From JACPFJ01 sp036504875 (GTDB lineage: Bacteria; Desulfobacterota; Desulfuromonadia; Geobacterales; Pseudopelobacteraceae): a DNA stretch of 64,000 nucleotides. How positions within the stretch are numbered: position 1 is the first letter of the stretch; every line of letters starts with the position of its first letter. Shown here in pieces: positions 52,241-61,603 of this stretch. Location of the stretch: NCBI GenBank assembly GCA_036504875.1, contig DASXUK010000042.1:1-64000 (forward strand). Direction: 5' to 3'. Both the position numbers and the translations under genes were made by a program. The notes beneath the pieces were generated by a model that was not told the DNA's origin, did no database searches, and saw nothing but the letters and a program-made list of their open reading frames with translations.

Positions 52241-53206
52241 ATGTTCCTTCTTCCCAAGGGAAACCCTTTATTTGAAAATCTTGCTGCGGGCAAACTCAAA
52301 CTACCAGAGGTCATGTCCAAATTAAGTACTGGCGGTTTCACAGGATATGCCAGTTTCATCTTTCAGGCATCAACTACGATTTTGGTTTTTGAGACCGGGA
52401 AACTTGTAAGCGTGCTTTATGAGGAAACTAACGGTAACCGCGAGACCGGATTTGATGCCATGTCCATTCTGGTTGAGCTGATGGTCACCTCGGCAAGCGG
52501 CACCTTAAATGTTTACAAGCTTTCCAAAGATCTTACCATGTGCATCCACGCCCTGCTCCAGGGTGAGATTCTCTACAAGGCTCAAGAACTCAAGTTGATC
52601 GATATCAAGACCCTGCTTGACAAGATCAAGAGCGACCAGATGAATGGTTGCCTGCGCATCTACACGTCAGAACATTCAGCCATGATTTTTTACAAAGATG
52701 GCAACCCGCTTGGTTTTTTTCATGATGGATCTCACGACATCGAGACATCATCCTCCGAGTCTCAAAAAATAGCAGGACTCCCCGGCGCAAAAATTGATCT
52801 TTTTTCGACACAAGGCGTTGAAGAGCTAATGGGGATTGATCTCTTGGAGGTAATCAATATCCAGAAAATTTGGGATGCCGCCTGCGCAGTACACCAATCA
52901 GAAATCAATAAAACAAGCAAGGATCGTGAAGAACGTGAAAAAAAAGCAGTGCAACTCCAACTTGGCGAACTGGAAGAACAACTCAAGGTAATAGTCACGG
53001 AGTATCTTGGCAAGATAGGACGAGGCATTGTTGAAAAAGAATTAACAGAGCAAGGAAACTCCGCCGGCTTACAGAACGATGCCGGTTCGGTTAAATTTTT
53101 GACAAGTATTGAGCGCTCAGCAAAACTTTTGATCGGCGCAACCAACATCAAGGCAATGATGGAAAGACTTTCGGCTGTAATAACTGCTGCTAAGTCTGAT
53201 ATTTAA
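52241..53206 (+). CDS. DUF4388-like (PATAN-type) protein, paralogue A
   Basis: I do not recognise a named family beyond a resemblance to DUF4388/PATAN domains. The 321-residue protein holds two related beta-rich units: residues about 25-70 (STGGFTGYASFIF ... LVFETGKLVSVLYEE) and about 127-170 (MNGCLRIYTSEHSAMIFYKDG ... GFFHDG), each a strand pair ending in an I/V-F-x-x-G-K/N hairpin. The C-terminal part is helical with charged coiled-coil features. GGAGG and five bases precede ATG 52241. It is followed by a polytopic membrane protein and a monoheme cytochrome on the same strand, spaced 25 and 18 bp, so one operon is likely. A close paralogue lies at 58071. Confidence 0.65.
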   Translation: MFLLPKGNPLFENLAAGKLKLPEVMSKLSTGGFTGYASFIFQASTTILVFETGKLVSVLYEETNGNRETGFDAMSILVELMVTSASGTLNVYKLSKDLTMCIHALLQGEILYKAQELKLIDIKTLLDKIKSDQMNGCLRIYTSEHSAMIFYKDGNPLGFFHDGSHDIETSSSESQKIAGLPGAKIDLFSTQGVEELMGIDLLEVINIQKIWDAACAVHQSEINKTSKDREEREKKAVQLQLGELEEQLKVIVTEYLGKIGRGIVEKELTEQGNSAGLQNDAGSVKFLTSIERSAKLLIGATNIKAMMERLSAVITAAKSDI

Positions 53207-53231
53207 CGATCCAAAGATTATTGGAGGTTAT

Positions 53232-53981
53232 ATGGAAAAATTTATAGAAATTTTTGCTCAATTGAATGCTTACGATATTATCCAGGTTGTATTATGGGGA
53301 CTTGCCGGCGCCATGAGCTTCTATTTCAGTATCGGAAATGCTCGAGTCTGGACCAGTATCTCTCTAGGTTTTTTCTTGATTTTTCTTAGCCAAGCATACT
53401 CCATCAATCCCTGGGTCCACTACTACAAGCTCTCTGCCTTTCATTATATCATTGGTACAGTTGCCATCATGGTTATTACCCATGGTTTCCTAGAGTACTA
53501 TGTCTTCTGTCGCACGTTCGAGATATCCGGAAAAAAAGTAGTCGTTTACATGACGACTTTATTAATTCTCGCTATATCAGGGATATTTCTGCTTATCAAT
53601 CCCACCCCCAGTCCAAATACCATCAGAAACATCAAGATGGTTGAAAATGCTATTTGGGTCTTCTTGTCAGTAATGAACATTGAACTCATCCGTAAAATTT
53701 ATGTCGCCATCAAAGATTCAACCATTTCCAGAGGCTTCATTGCCTTCGGAATTGTCTTCTTCTGCATCTTCCTCTGGAAGGGCTCTGAACTTTACCTGCA
53801 AATATTCCAGTGGGACATGGACTGGCAATACATTATTGCCATGATGACCGATGAGGTCTCCGACATTGATAAATACCCGGCCAGGGTGCAATTTTCCCAA
53901 ATGATCAGCCAGTATGCCGGCTTAGTCACCAGCGTCTCGGTTGGGGGAACCTTCTTTTACATGTACCGTCTGCTCAAATAG
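53232..53981 (+). CDS. Polytopic membrane protein (about six or seven helices), unknown function
   Basis: The 249-residue product has hydrophobic helices at about 17-33, 43-58, 72-92, 105-124, 137-155 and 169-186, with a C-terminal helix at about 225-245. Aromatic residues and His are spread through helices 2-4 (INPWVHYYKLSAFHYIIG, HGFLEYYVF), which might bind heme or quinone; this is speculation. No family is recognised. TTGGAGG precedes ATG 53232. It lies between the DUF4388-like gene and a monoheme cytochrome gene in one operon. Confidence 0.6.
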   Translation: MEKFIEIFAQLNAYDIIQVVLWGLAGAMSFYFSIGNARVWTSISLGFFLIFLSQAYSINPWVHYYKLSAFHYIIGTVAIMVITHGFLEYYVFCRTFEISGKKVVVYMTTLLILAISGIFLLINPTPSPNTIRNIKMVENAIWVFLSVMNIELIRKIYVAIKDSTISRGFIAFGIVFFCIFLWKGSELYLQIFQWDMDWQYIIAMMTDEVSDIDKYPARVQFSQMISQYAGLVTSVSVGGTFFYMYRLLK

Positions 53982-53999
53982 CCGCCCAAGGAGCTCTTT

Positions 54000-54362
54000 A
54001 TGAAAAAGATTTATATCACAGCCTTACTATTTACGCTTGTGACATATTCCTGCGCCGAAGCTCGCTTCAAGGTTAATGGCAATGGAGAACAGTTGAATTT
54101 CGATCCTGATAGTATTCCCCTTGAATTAAAAACCTCCTACGACACAATGAATAAAATCTGTACCAACTGTCACTCCATGAAAAAGATTGTTATCTCGGTG
54201 CAGACCGGTAGGGGACCTGACACTAAGCAGCCGTTCGACAAGCAGACTGCCAGGGCATATTGCATTAAAATGTTACGTAAAAAGGATACTGTTTTAATGA
54301 CCAAGAATGAACTCAAGAGTGTTTATCAACTACTCAGTTACCTATTGGATAATCGGCAGTAG
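54000..54362 (+). CDS. Small exported monoheme c-type cytochrome
   Basis: This 120-residue protein has a signal peptide (about 1-21, ending SCAEA) and one CTNCH heme site at about 54-58, preceded by YDTMNKI and followed by a Met-containing helix. A distal Met or His ligand is not certain. GGAGCTC precedes ATG 54000. It is the third gene of the DUF4388-like operon and probably the electron-carrying component. The family is not recognised. Confidence 0.75.
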   Translation: MKKIYITALLFTLVTYSCAEARFKVNGNGEQLNFDPDSIPLELKTSYDTMNKICTNCHSMKKIVISVQTGRGPDTKQPFDKQTARAYCIKMLRKKDTVLMTKNELKSVYQLLSYLLDNRQ

Positions 54363-55249
54363 ATCAGGCCGCGGATTATTTTGTTATTGAACTTTCATCT
54401 TTTTTTCAACAAGTTGTGTGCCACTTTGTATCTTTCAAGCTGCATGAATCTTCAGCATGCTTTGCCTATCATGATGATTCTTCCACCGGCACTGCAATGG
54501 GTTAAACTATCCGCCATGGATGTCAATCAACTTCAGTAAAAACTCTCCGCCCATGATTTCTTGCCAATTCCAATGACTCACTAACCCATCCCCGGTCATC
54601 CAAATAGCTGCAACCTCTGTCATGGAGATTCACCACCCGGAAGCACCTGCCAACAAAAAATCCTGCTGAATCCTGGTTAGTCACTGAAATGCCGTCCCAT
54701 ACATTCACAGTGACCCACCAATGCCACAGTACGCCGAAAACATTTACGACATAACATCCGGAGAACTCTATCCCAAAAACTAGGAGAACAGGAACAACAG
54801 GCCGAAAAACTTAAGCTTACACTGGTCCAACTGAAGGGTAAGCATCAACCTAATAGTTTCACCGAAAGGCGAGAATTCCTATGAGAAAATTGGCCTATTG
54901 GCTTTACTAACCTTAACCATTTCAGCTACTATGTCTGATGTGCGAGGTAGGATAAAAGGGCGTATATCGGGTCAAGCTTCCCAGAACTAGAAGTTTCACT
55001 GGTGGAACGGCAGGAATAGAGCTGATTTTCTAGCGGGACTTTAGCAAACGATACTGACCAGTTGCGAGAGCTGTGATGAGAATATCGGCAAAATACGCCC
55101 AAGTACATTATTCCTGGCCTGAGACAATTCCGTCTGCATGAGCAGATAGGTAATAAGGTCGTTAGATGCTATAATTTACAATTATTTTTCCCAATGCCTG
55201 TCCATGATAATTTGAGAGGATATAATTCGACTCTTAAAGGATTACAAAA
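54363..55249. other. Gene-poor, decayed region
   Basis: No intact gene is seen in 887 bp. A 61-codon minus-strand frame (54523-54708) is open further upstream without a start and reads RVVNLHDRGCSYLDDRGW, perhaps a gene tail. A plus-strand piece near 54790 reads QEQQAEKLKLTLVQLKGKHQ and one near 54890 reads EKIGLLALLTLTISATMSDV before a stop, both too short and without start signals. These look like relics of one or more genes. Confidence 0.5.
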
Positions 55250-55972
55250 TTGACAACTATACCGCCAATGCAAAATAGCTATATACCTTTCAAAACTAGC
55301 AGATTCCTCTTCGGCACTTGCCTTTTGCTTTCTTTGACGATTCACTTCTCGGCATTTGTTTTGGTAACTCTGAACAAACTTCTGGCAACACAGGGATCGG
55401 CCATAAACTACATTGATCTAAAAGACATTAACCTGTCTCCTGTCACTCACCCCCCCGAAGCAAAGATACCAGCACAATCCCCTGCTAATTCTGAAGTGCG
55501 GCTAGAGCAGAAAACCTCTGAGGATATCAGTAAAGGCGAACAAAACGCAGAAAAAGACCAAGCGACCAATAACCTGTCAGACATACTCTCAACACCTTTG
55601 GGTCTTGGTATGGCGAATGGTTATTTCAGCAGCCTGGCTGAAGGCAAAACTCTGCGCGAAGATACACGTGAATACTATTTTGAACTTCTCAGGATAATCA
55701 ATGAGAGGTGGTGGCAAAAGGCAGGTACCCTCAAAGATGTAGCAAGGCGTGATGGTATTGCGGAAATCATGATTGGTCGTGACGGGAAACTTTACAACGT
55801 GAAGCTAACCAGGGATACCGGTTCAATTGAGGCAAACCGGGCCATAATAGAAGCACTTAATGATGCATCACCCTTTCCGCCGCTTCCTGCCAGTTACGAA
55901 CCGGAAGTATTCCTGGCACCGTTAAAGTTAGCTGCGCCCTTGCATTTATTCAGCGTTAGAAATGTCAGGTAG
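55250..55972 (+). CDS. TonB family protein
   Basis: This 240-residue protein has one N-terminal membrane helix (about 20-40), a Pro/Ala/Glu-rich linker and a C-terminal TonB-like domain (REYYFELLRIINERWWQKAG, IGRDGKLYNVKLTRDTGS, ASPFPPLPASYEP). It should span the periplasm and energise or contact an outer-membrane partner. The annotated start is TTG 55250 with AAAGG upstream; ATG 55268 has no ribosome binding site. No exbB, exbD or receptor gene is adjacent. It is convergent with the TPR gene, 2 bp apart. Confidence 0.85.
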   Translation: MTTIPPMQNSYIPFKTSRFLFGTCLLLSLTIHFSAFVLVTLNKLLATQGSAINYIDLKDINLSPVTHPPEAKIPAQSPANSEVRLEQKTSEDISKGEQNAEKDQATNNLSDILSTPLGLGMANGYFSSLAEGKTLREDTREYYFELLRIINERWWQKAGTLKDVARRDGIAEIMIGRDGKLYNVKLTRDTGSIEANRAIIEALNDASPFPPLPASYEPEVFLAPLKLAAPLHLFSVRNVR

Positions 55973-55974
55973 CC

Positions 55975-57870
55975 CTACTTCAGATCAAAACCCTGAAGAT
56001 CTTCCTCAGAGAAATCGAGCGAGTTTTCCTCCTCGGCAGCATCAAGACGAGAGCTAACGTCGCGAAAACCTGGATTGGATGCATCTATCTCAGTCAATAA
56101 AACTGTAGCCACATCTTTTTTCCCAAGAGCCTCACAGGTTAGCGCCAGTTCGTATTTGATCGCACAAGTATCTTCAATATTGAGGCCCGGTTTCACTAGA
56201 GAACGCAGATAGTTTTCAGCAGTAACCACATCGCCTTTCTCGCGCAGGCATACCCCTTGTAGAACAAGACATTCCACAGTGCGAGCAGGATCAACGCTGG
56301 CTTGCCGAAATTCATTTATAGCCTCATCAAAAAGCCCCATTTCTTTAAAGGCCACACCAAGATCATAGTGAGATTGGGCATCTGATGTCTCCAGATCGCT
56401 GCCAAATTTAACACCCCGAGGCGAGGTGGCAATGGTCTCAAAAATTTCACCCACAGAATCGAGCCAGTTCTCATCGGCTGACGCATTGACTTCTGGTTCA
56501 AGTGAGCCAAAGCAGTTCAAATCTTCATCTATTTCGATCTCTATTTCAATTTCTTCATCATCAGGTTCCAGAAAAGAATCGGAAATTTCAGGAAAAACTT
56601 CCGGTTCTTCAATGGATTTTTCGTCCGGCAAAACCGGTTCCGCCGCTTCATTTGTTGGCGCATCATCCATAACGCTTTCAATGGATGCAAACGAAACGGA
56701 TTCAAAGTTGCTGAAGTCATCTTGATCAACTTCCGGCTGGTGCTTTTGCTGCGGCTCTTTATCTTTTCGTGAGATCAGTGTTAAAGAAGCACATTTCTGT
56801 TCCAGAGCTTCAGCCCCCGCCTTATCACCAATTTTCTCGTAAGCACTTTTCAGCCCTTCCAAAACCCGCAGGTTTATCGGATCAAGCTGTTCGAGTGCGC
56901 TATACATTTCTACCAAATCAGTTGCAGCTCCAGATTTAACAAACTGCTGCTCATTCAGCTTTAATAAATCTAAGGCTTTATTTACATCTTTTTCAGCCAC
57001 CAGACATTCAATAGAACCTTTTATTGCTGAAATTTCAGTCGGGAAAAATTTTAGATAATGCTGATAAGCAATCTTGACACGTTGAGGCTGCTTGAGCTTT
57101 TGATAAGCGGTTATAATCAGCTCCCATATGCGCTTATCATTTGGATCAGTACGTAACAGCGACTGTATACCCGTAACCGCACCGGCAACATTGCCGCTCT
57201 CCACCTGCTCATGCAAAACCTCTAGGATAAATTCAGTTTTTTCTGGAAACAACTGCTGTATACGCGAAGCAAGCTTAGAAAATGCCACAGTATCACCACG
57301 CTGTTGCAGAGAAGAAGCTAATCGACCGAATGCTGCATAAGATTCATTCTTTTTGCCGACATTGAAATGCGACTCTGCCAGCTTCAGCTGAATGTTCATG
57401 TTCTGAGGATCAACGTTCTGCATCTTCTCGAGGATTTTAAGAGCGTCTTCCATGCTGCCGATTTTTTCGTAAAAATCATAGACATGCTTGTATTCGGCCA
57501 GGGCATTGCCCACAAGTCCATGCTTTTCATTGAGATTGGCCAGTGTCAGGGATATGTCCAGGTCAGCCGGGAAAAGTTTTTGGAGTTGTTTGTAAACAGC
57601 AATGGCTTTTAGATAAAAGCCATTTGAAGAGTAGTGCTTGCCAATAACAACAAATTCTGCCCTGGCATCATCTAAACGCCCGACCTTTACAAGAAGCTCT
57701 GCTAATTTCTGTCGCTGATTTATAGAGGAAGCATCGAGAGACAATACCTGTTCGTAAGCCTTAATGGCCTTATCCAGTTGGCCACGCAAAGCAAGCCGCT
57801 GCGCCTCTTCGATTAGTTTTTCTTTCTTTGAACTCACTACAGTTAAATTCCTTTCGTTCACCACAGTCAT
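55975..57870 (-). CDS. Large tetratricopeptide-repeat protein
   Basis: This 631-residue soluble protein is made of tandem TPR units across residues 15-375 (for example AQRLALRGQLDKAIKAYEQVLSLD), an acidic Glu/Asp-rich linker (about 400-490) and another TPR block at about 505-610. It has no signal peptide. Similar proteins in Geobacter-type genomes are scaffolds for type IV pili, secretion or signalling systems; no partner can be named here. An acidic linker between TPR blocks may be a protein-binding site. It is convergent with the TonB gene and divergent from paralogue B. Confidence 0.8.
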   Translation of the reverse strand: MTVVNERNLTVVSSKKEKLIEEAQRLALRGQLDKAIKAYEQVLSLDASSINQRQKLAELLVKVGRLDDARAEFVVIGKHYSSNGFYLKAIAVYKQLQKLFPADLDISLTLANLNEKHGLVGNALAEYKHVYDFYEKIGSMEDALKILEKMQNVDPQNMNIQLKLAESHFNVGKKNESYAAFGRLASSLQQRGDTVAFSKLASRIQQLFPEKTEFILEVLHEQVESGNVAGAVTGIQSLLRTDPNDKRIWELIITAYQKLKQPQRVKIAYQHYLKFFPTEISAIKGSIECLVAEKDVNKALDLLKLNEQQFVKSGAATDLVEMYSALEQLDPINLRVLEGLKSAYEKIGDKAGAEALEQKCASLTLISRKDKEPQQKHQPEVDQDDFSNFESVSFASIESVMDDAPTNEAAEPVLPDEKSIEEPEVFPEISDSFLEPDDEEIEIEIEIDEDLNCFGSLEPEVNASADENWLDSVGEIFETIATSPRGVKFGSDLETSDAQSHYDLGVAFKEMGLFDEAINEFRQASVDPARTVECLVLQGVCLREKGDVVTAENYLRSLVKPGLNIEDTCAIKYELALTCEALGKKDVATVLLTEIDASNPGFRDVSSRLDAAEEENSLDFSEEDLQGFDLK

Positions 57871-57987
57871 ACTTACCGAAAAACCAGCTCAGCAAAATAT
57901 CGCAAAATTACTATGCCAAGCGTCTCTTGTCAAGATAATAACCTGTTAATACTGCGGTTTTTCACCTCTTGGCGAAGGCAAATTATT

Positions 57988-58016
57988 TTGACATGCCCCT
58001 GAAAATACAGTACCGT
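57988..58016 (+). promoter_or_regulatory. Sigma-70-like promoter of DUF4388-like paralogue B
   Basis: TTGACA (57988-57993), a 17 bp spacer and TACCGT (58011-58016). The upstream ATTATTTTGACAT string is shared with the promoter of paralogue A. Confidence 0.5.
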
Positions 58017-58070
58017 AACCTGCGAACAAGAACCTAGTAATTTTAAAATAAAGGCTCGGGGGCAGCGGCA

Positions 58071-59030
58071 ATGTATGTTTTGCCAAAGGTTAATCCACTT
58101 TACGAAAAAATTTCATCTGAAAAGATCATTATAACTGAAGTCCTTGAAAAGCTAGGCAAAGGCGGTTTCACGGGCTACCTGAGCCACTCTTCAACCGGTT
58201 TCGAATCTTACAGCCTCTTTGCCAAAGGCAAATTGATCTGTGTTGTCAGTACCGAGGATAATAAAGAAAAAACAGGTTTTGAGGCGATTACGCTTCTTTT
58301 CGACAAGATTATGACCGTTGGCGGAGAGATAAATGTTTACCGAATGACCCCTGATCTTGTGATGTGTTCCCATGCATTAGTCGTCGGAGTCAGGTTATTT
58401 GACGACAATGAAGTCCGCCAGGTTGATATTAAGGGAATGCTATTACGGCTAAAAAATCAGGCCTTTAATGGAGTAGTGAATTTTTATACAAATGAGCAAT
58501 ACGCCATGATTTTTTATTTGAATGGCCAACCAATCGGTTTCTATAATAATGGATCTAAAGCAATCGAGACATCACCCGAGAAATCCCGTCAGGTAGCGGC
58601 TCTTCCAGGCGCCCGGCTCAGTGTATTTGCAACTAAGCCGATTGAAGAACTGATGCATCATGACCTATTGCAAATGGTAAATCTTGATAAAATTTGGGCA
58701 GCCGGGATCGGACGGACTTCTGTAGCTATTAATAAAATCATTGTACCTTCCCCCATTCCTCCTACTGCCACAGACACTGAGACTAAATTGCATGATTTAG
58801 TAGAAGATTTGGCTGAGGTGGCTATGGCTTATCTCTCCCGGGAAGGTCGAGAAATTATCGAAAAGCGGCTCACTGAAATCGGCGGCGCAAAAATGCTTTA
58901 TAATGATATGAAAAGTAGTGCCTTTCTGGAGATGGTTGCAAATGACGCTCAGACGTTGGATAGTCAGGCCCGGACAGATGAAATGATTGATTTGATGAAA
59001 TCAGAAATAGCCGGCCGACTAGCAGTTTAG
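58071..59030 (+). CDS. DUF4388-like (PATAN-type) protein, paralogue B
   Basis: This 319-residue protein is a clear paralogue of the one at 52241: MYVLPKVNPLYEKI matches MFLLPKGNPLFENL, KLGKGGFTGYLSH matches KLSTGGFTGYASF, and the two beta units and the YAMIFYLNGQPIGFYNNGS hairpin align. The middle and C-terminus are more divergent. It has no membrane or cytochrome partner gene; DedA follows 36 bp downstream. Paralogues separated by 4 kb suggest duplication of a regulatory or adaptor module. Confidence 0.65.
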   Translation: MYVLPKVNPLYEKISSEKIIITEVLEKLGKGGFTGYLSHSSTGFESYSLFAKGKLICVVSTEDNKEKTGFEAITLLFDKIMTVGGEINVYRMTPDLVMCSHALVVGVRLFDDNEVRQVDIKGMLLRLKNQAFNGVVNFYTNEQYAMIFYLNGQPIGFYNNGSKAIETSPEKSRQVAALPGARLSVFATKPIEELMHHDLLQMVNLDKIWAAGIGRTSVAINKIIVPSPIPPTATDTETKLHDLVEDLAEVAMAYLSREGREIIEKRLTEIGGAKMLYNDMKSSAFLEMVANDAQTLDSQARTDEMIDLMKSEIAGRLAV

Positions 59031-59066
59031 ATTAAGATACTTTCCTCTCTCAGCTGATGGGGTCAG

Positions 59067-59714
59067 ATGGAGCAATTTCAGCAAATCCTTAGAGATTACC
59101 TGGCGATCCACGGCTATTGGGTCTTATTTATAGGGACTTTTCTTGAAGGAGAAGCCATGCTGATCATGGCTGGTTTTCTGGCCTTCGAAGGTTATCTTAA
59201 TATCTCCGGGGTTATACTGACTGCCTTTACCGGATCTTTTCTTGGTGATCAATTCTATTTTTTTCTAGGTCATTTCAAAGGCAAAGCGCTGATGAGGCGC
59301 TTTCACAGTATCGTACGCAAATTTCGTCAGGCATTGAAGCTTATAGAAAAATATGGTGCCCTTGTCGCCTTTATTTCGCGTTATACCTATGGCTTTCGCA
59401 TTGTGCTTCCTATAATTCTTGGAATCACCAATCTTCCAGCTCGCACATTCCTGTGGATCAACCTGATCAGCGCTCTTTCATGGGCTATTATTTTTTCGCT
59501 GATCGGCTATATTTTCGGCAAAAGCGCCTCGTTGCTTCTGGATGATGTCGGCCGCTATGAACATTATCTGCTGATCATTCTGCTGTTGGCGATCACCATC
59601 ATCTGGTTGATACACATATATCATGGTTGGAAACTGCAAAAACCTGCCCGAGATCGGCTGGTAAGGATAAAAGTTATCAGGGCAAATAAAGGTAAAATAA
59701 ATGATCCACACTGA
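59067..59714 (+). CDS. DedA family (VTT-domain) membrane protein
   Basis: This 215-residue protein has the family core: GDQFYFFLGHFKGKALM with the charged re-entrant loop, FISRYTYGFRIVLPIILGI, and several transmembrane helices. DedA proteins are proposed phospholipid flippases or carrier-recycling factors. The length fits. It overlaps the downstream TrmJ-like gene by 14 bp, so it is translationally coupled. Confidence 0.92.
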   Translation: MEQFQQILRDYLAIHGYWVLFIGTFLEGEAMLIMAGFLAFEGYLNISGVILTAFTGSFLGDQFYFFLGHFKGKALMRRFHSIVRKFRQALKLIEKYGALVAFISRYTYGFRIVLPIILGITNLPARTFLWINLISALSWAIIFSLIGYIFGKSASLLLDDVGRYEHYLLIILLLAITIIWLIHIYHGWKLQKPARDRLVRIKVIRANKGKINDPH

Positions 59715-60441
59715 AGATATTGCTATAGTGCTGGTTGAGCCACAGTCACCCGGCAATATCGGCATGGCCTGCCGGGCTATGAAAAATATGGGGTTGAATC
59801 ATCTTCGGCTGGTAAAGGGCTGCGACCGTTTCCATCCAGAGTCGCTCAAATTCGCCGTAGCAGCCAGGGATATTCTTGAAACCGCCGAGGTATACGAGGA
59901 TCTTGCCACTGCCTTGGCCGACTGTTCCCTGACTGTGGGCACCACCCGCCGGCATGGTAAATACCGCCAGGAGATACTCTCTCCTGTGCAGGTTGCAACC
60001 TATATAAGAGAACAGGCGACACCCGAACGAAAGGCCGCCCTAGTATTTGGACGCGAAGACAGCGGACTGACTACCGATGAACTTTCACTCTGCCGCCAAC
60101 ATGCCACAATCCCTTCTTCGATTGAATATGGCTCGCTTAATCTGGCTCAATCCGTGATGGTTTTTTGCTACGAATTGGGTAAGGCTGGAGAATCTCCAGG
60201 GGGGGGGCGTGAAGTGGAATTGGCTAATTCGGCCGAGATGGAATCGATGTTTGAGCAGTTAGGCGCTTGCCTGCAGAAAATCGGCTTTCTTAATGAGCAA
60301 AATCCCGAACACATCATGCGTTCATTGCGCAGAATTTTCTTTAGAGCCGATTTGGATAACCGTGAGGTCGCCATACTAAGAGGAATGATGACCCAGATGG
60401 ATTGGGCAAGTTCAGGTTTTGACGGCAGGAAGCGGTCATGA
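59701..60441 (+). CDS. trmJ: TrmJ-like tRNA/rRNA 2'-O-methyltransferase (SPOUT)
   Basis: This 246-residue SPOUT methyltransferase probably modifies the 2'-OH of position 32 in tRNA. Motifs: VLVEPQSPGNIGMACRAMKN (1), LVFGREDSGLTTDEL (2) and IPSSIEYGSLNLAQSVMVFC (3). The C-terminal extension (about 165-246) supports the TrmJ rather than the TrmL group. It overlaps DedA upstream and the SemiSWEET gene downstream (ATGA), in a three-gene coupled unit. Confidence 0.88.
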   Translation: MIHTEDIAIVLVEPQSPGNIGMACRAMKNMGLNHLRLVKGCDRFHPESLKFAVAARDILETAEVYEDLATALADCSLTVGTTRRHGKYRQEILSPVQVATYIREQATPERKAALVFGREDSGLTTDELSLCRQHATIPSSIEYGSLNLAQSVMVFCYELGKAGESPGGGREVELANSAEMESMFEQLGACLQKIGFLNEQNPEHIMRSLRRIFFRADLDNREVAILRGMMTQMDWASSGFDGRKRS

Positions 60442-60701
60442 ACGTAACTGTTATAGGATTGGTGGCCGGCACTCTGACCAGTATAGCCGCCATACCGCAG
60501 GTTATTAAAACCCTTCGTACGCGGCATGCCCGGGATATCTCGGTCTGGCAACCGCTGTTGCTCGCTTTTGGGGTTGCTCTATGGATGGTTTACGGTATTA
60601 TAATCAACGACTTGCCCCTGATTATATCCAACATTATACCACTGGGATGCAATGCCTTACTTACCGGAATGAAGCTTCACTATCGCAACAACGGCACTTG
60701 A
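60438..60701 (+). CDS. SemiSWEET family sugar transporter
   Basis: This 87-residue protein has three predicted helices and the PQ-loop motif AAIPQVIKTLRTRHARDIS at about 18-36. SemiSWEETs work as homodimers and let sugars diffuse across the inner membrane. The length is typical. The ATG overlaps the TrmJ-like stop, so translation is coupled. Confidence 0.9.
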   Translation: MNVTVIGLVAGTLTSIAAIPQVIKTLRTRHARDISVWQPLLLAFGVALWMVYGIIINDLPLIISNIIPLGCNALLTGMKLHYRNNGT

Positions 60702-60738
60702 AGCAAACAATAGAATCAGTTACAGAGAGGACAAGAAC

Positions 60739-61323
60739 ATGAAAAATTATTTCAAAAAAATGGCGCTCTTTCTACTGTTGATATTGATGACGGGCTGTGG
60801 CTACAACACAATGCAAGCCAATGAGGAGGCTGTAATTGCTGCATGGGGCAATGTTGAATCTTCATATCAGCGCCGAGCTGACCTGATTCCTAATCTTGTT
60901 GAGGTGGTTAAGGGCTATGCCAAACATGAAGCCGACACCCTTAAAGCAGTTACTGAGGCCCGCGCCAAGGTAGGTTCTATACAAGTTACCAAAGATCTCA
61001 TTAATGATCCCGCCAGTCTGAATAAGTTTCAACAGGCCCAGGGTGAGCTTTCCGGGGCCCTCTCGCGTCTGATGGTTGTTGTTGAGAAATACCCGGACCT
61101 GAAAGCCAACCAGAATTTCCTTGATCTACAAAAGCAGTTGGAAGGCACTGAAAACCGTATTAACGTGGCTCGAGAACGTTACAACAAAACAGTACAGGCC
61201 TTCAACACCAGCATCCGCACATTCCCTAATTCAATGACCAACTCTCTTTTGCTGCATCTGCAGCGCAAAGAACCATTTAAGGCTGACGAAGGAGCCAGGA
61301 TTGCACCTAAGGTAAAATTTTGA
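60739..61323 (+). CDS. lemA: LemA family lipoprotein-like protein
   Basis: This 194-residue protein has a lipoprotein signal ending LILMTGC (Cys20) and the family core: YNTMQANEEAVIAAWGNVES, RRADLIPNLVEVVKGYAKHE and VARERYNKTVQAFNTSIRTFP. The function of LemA is unclear; it is often paired with TPM-domain or M48 protease genes, absent here. A run of other secreted proteins follows. AGAGAGG precedes the ATG. Confidence 0.92.
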   Translation: MKNYFKKMALFLLLILMTGCGYNTMQANEEAVIAAWGNVESSYQRRADLIPNLVEVVKGYAKHEADTLKAVTEARAKVGSIQVTKDLINDPASLNKFQQAQGELSGALSRLMVVVEKYPDLKANQNFLDLQKQLEGTENRINVARERYNKTVQAFNTSIRTFPNSMTNSLLLHLQRKEPFKADEGARIAPKVKF

Positions 61324-61603
61324 TCACTAGTAAACAATCTTTATAGTTGCAGAACAATTGAAGGCCGGCCAGAAGAAGCAATGGGTTATCCTTCTTCTGG
61401 CCCGGGCTTGAAAAATGAGCGCATTGTGAGATTAATCGTTTTTAGTTGACTCAGCTTACTATTTACAAAACCCTTTAAAACATTTACTATATTTCCCACC
61501 TTTGCAGGACCCCTAATTTATTCTCTTTTAATTTTGCCTCTTATAGATCCAGCCTTTTCACCCAATCGTCATCTATTATGGATGGCTCGGAATAACACGC
61601 TTG

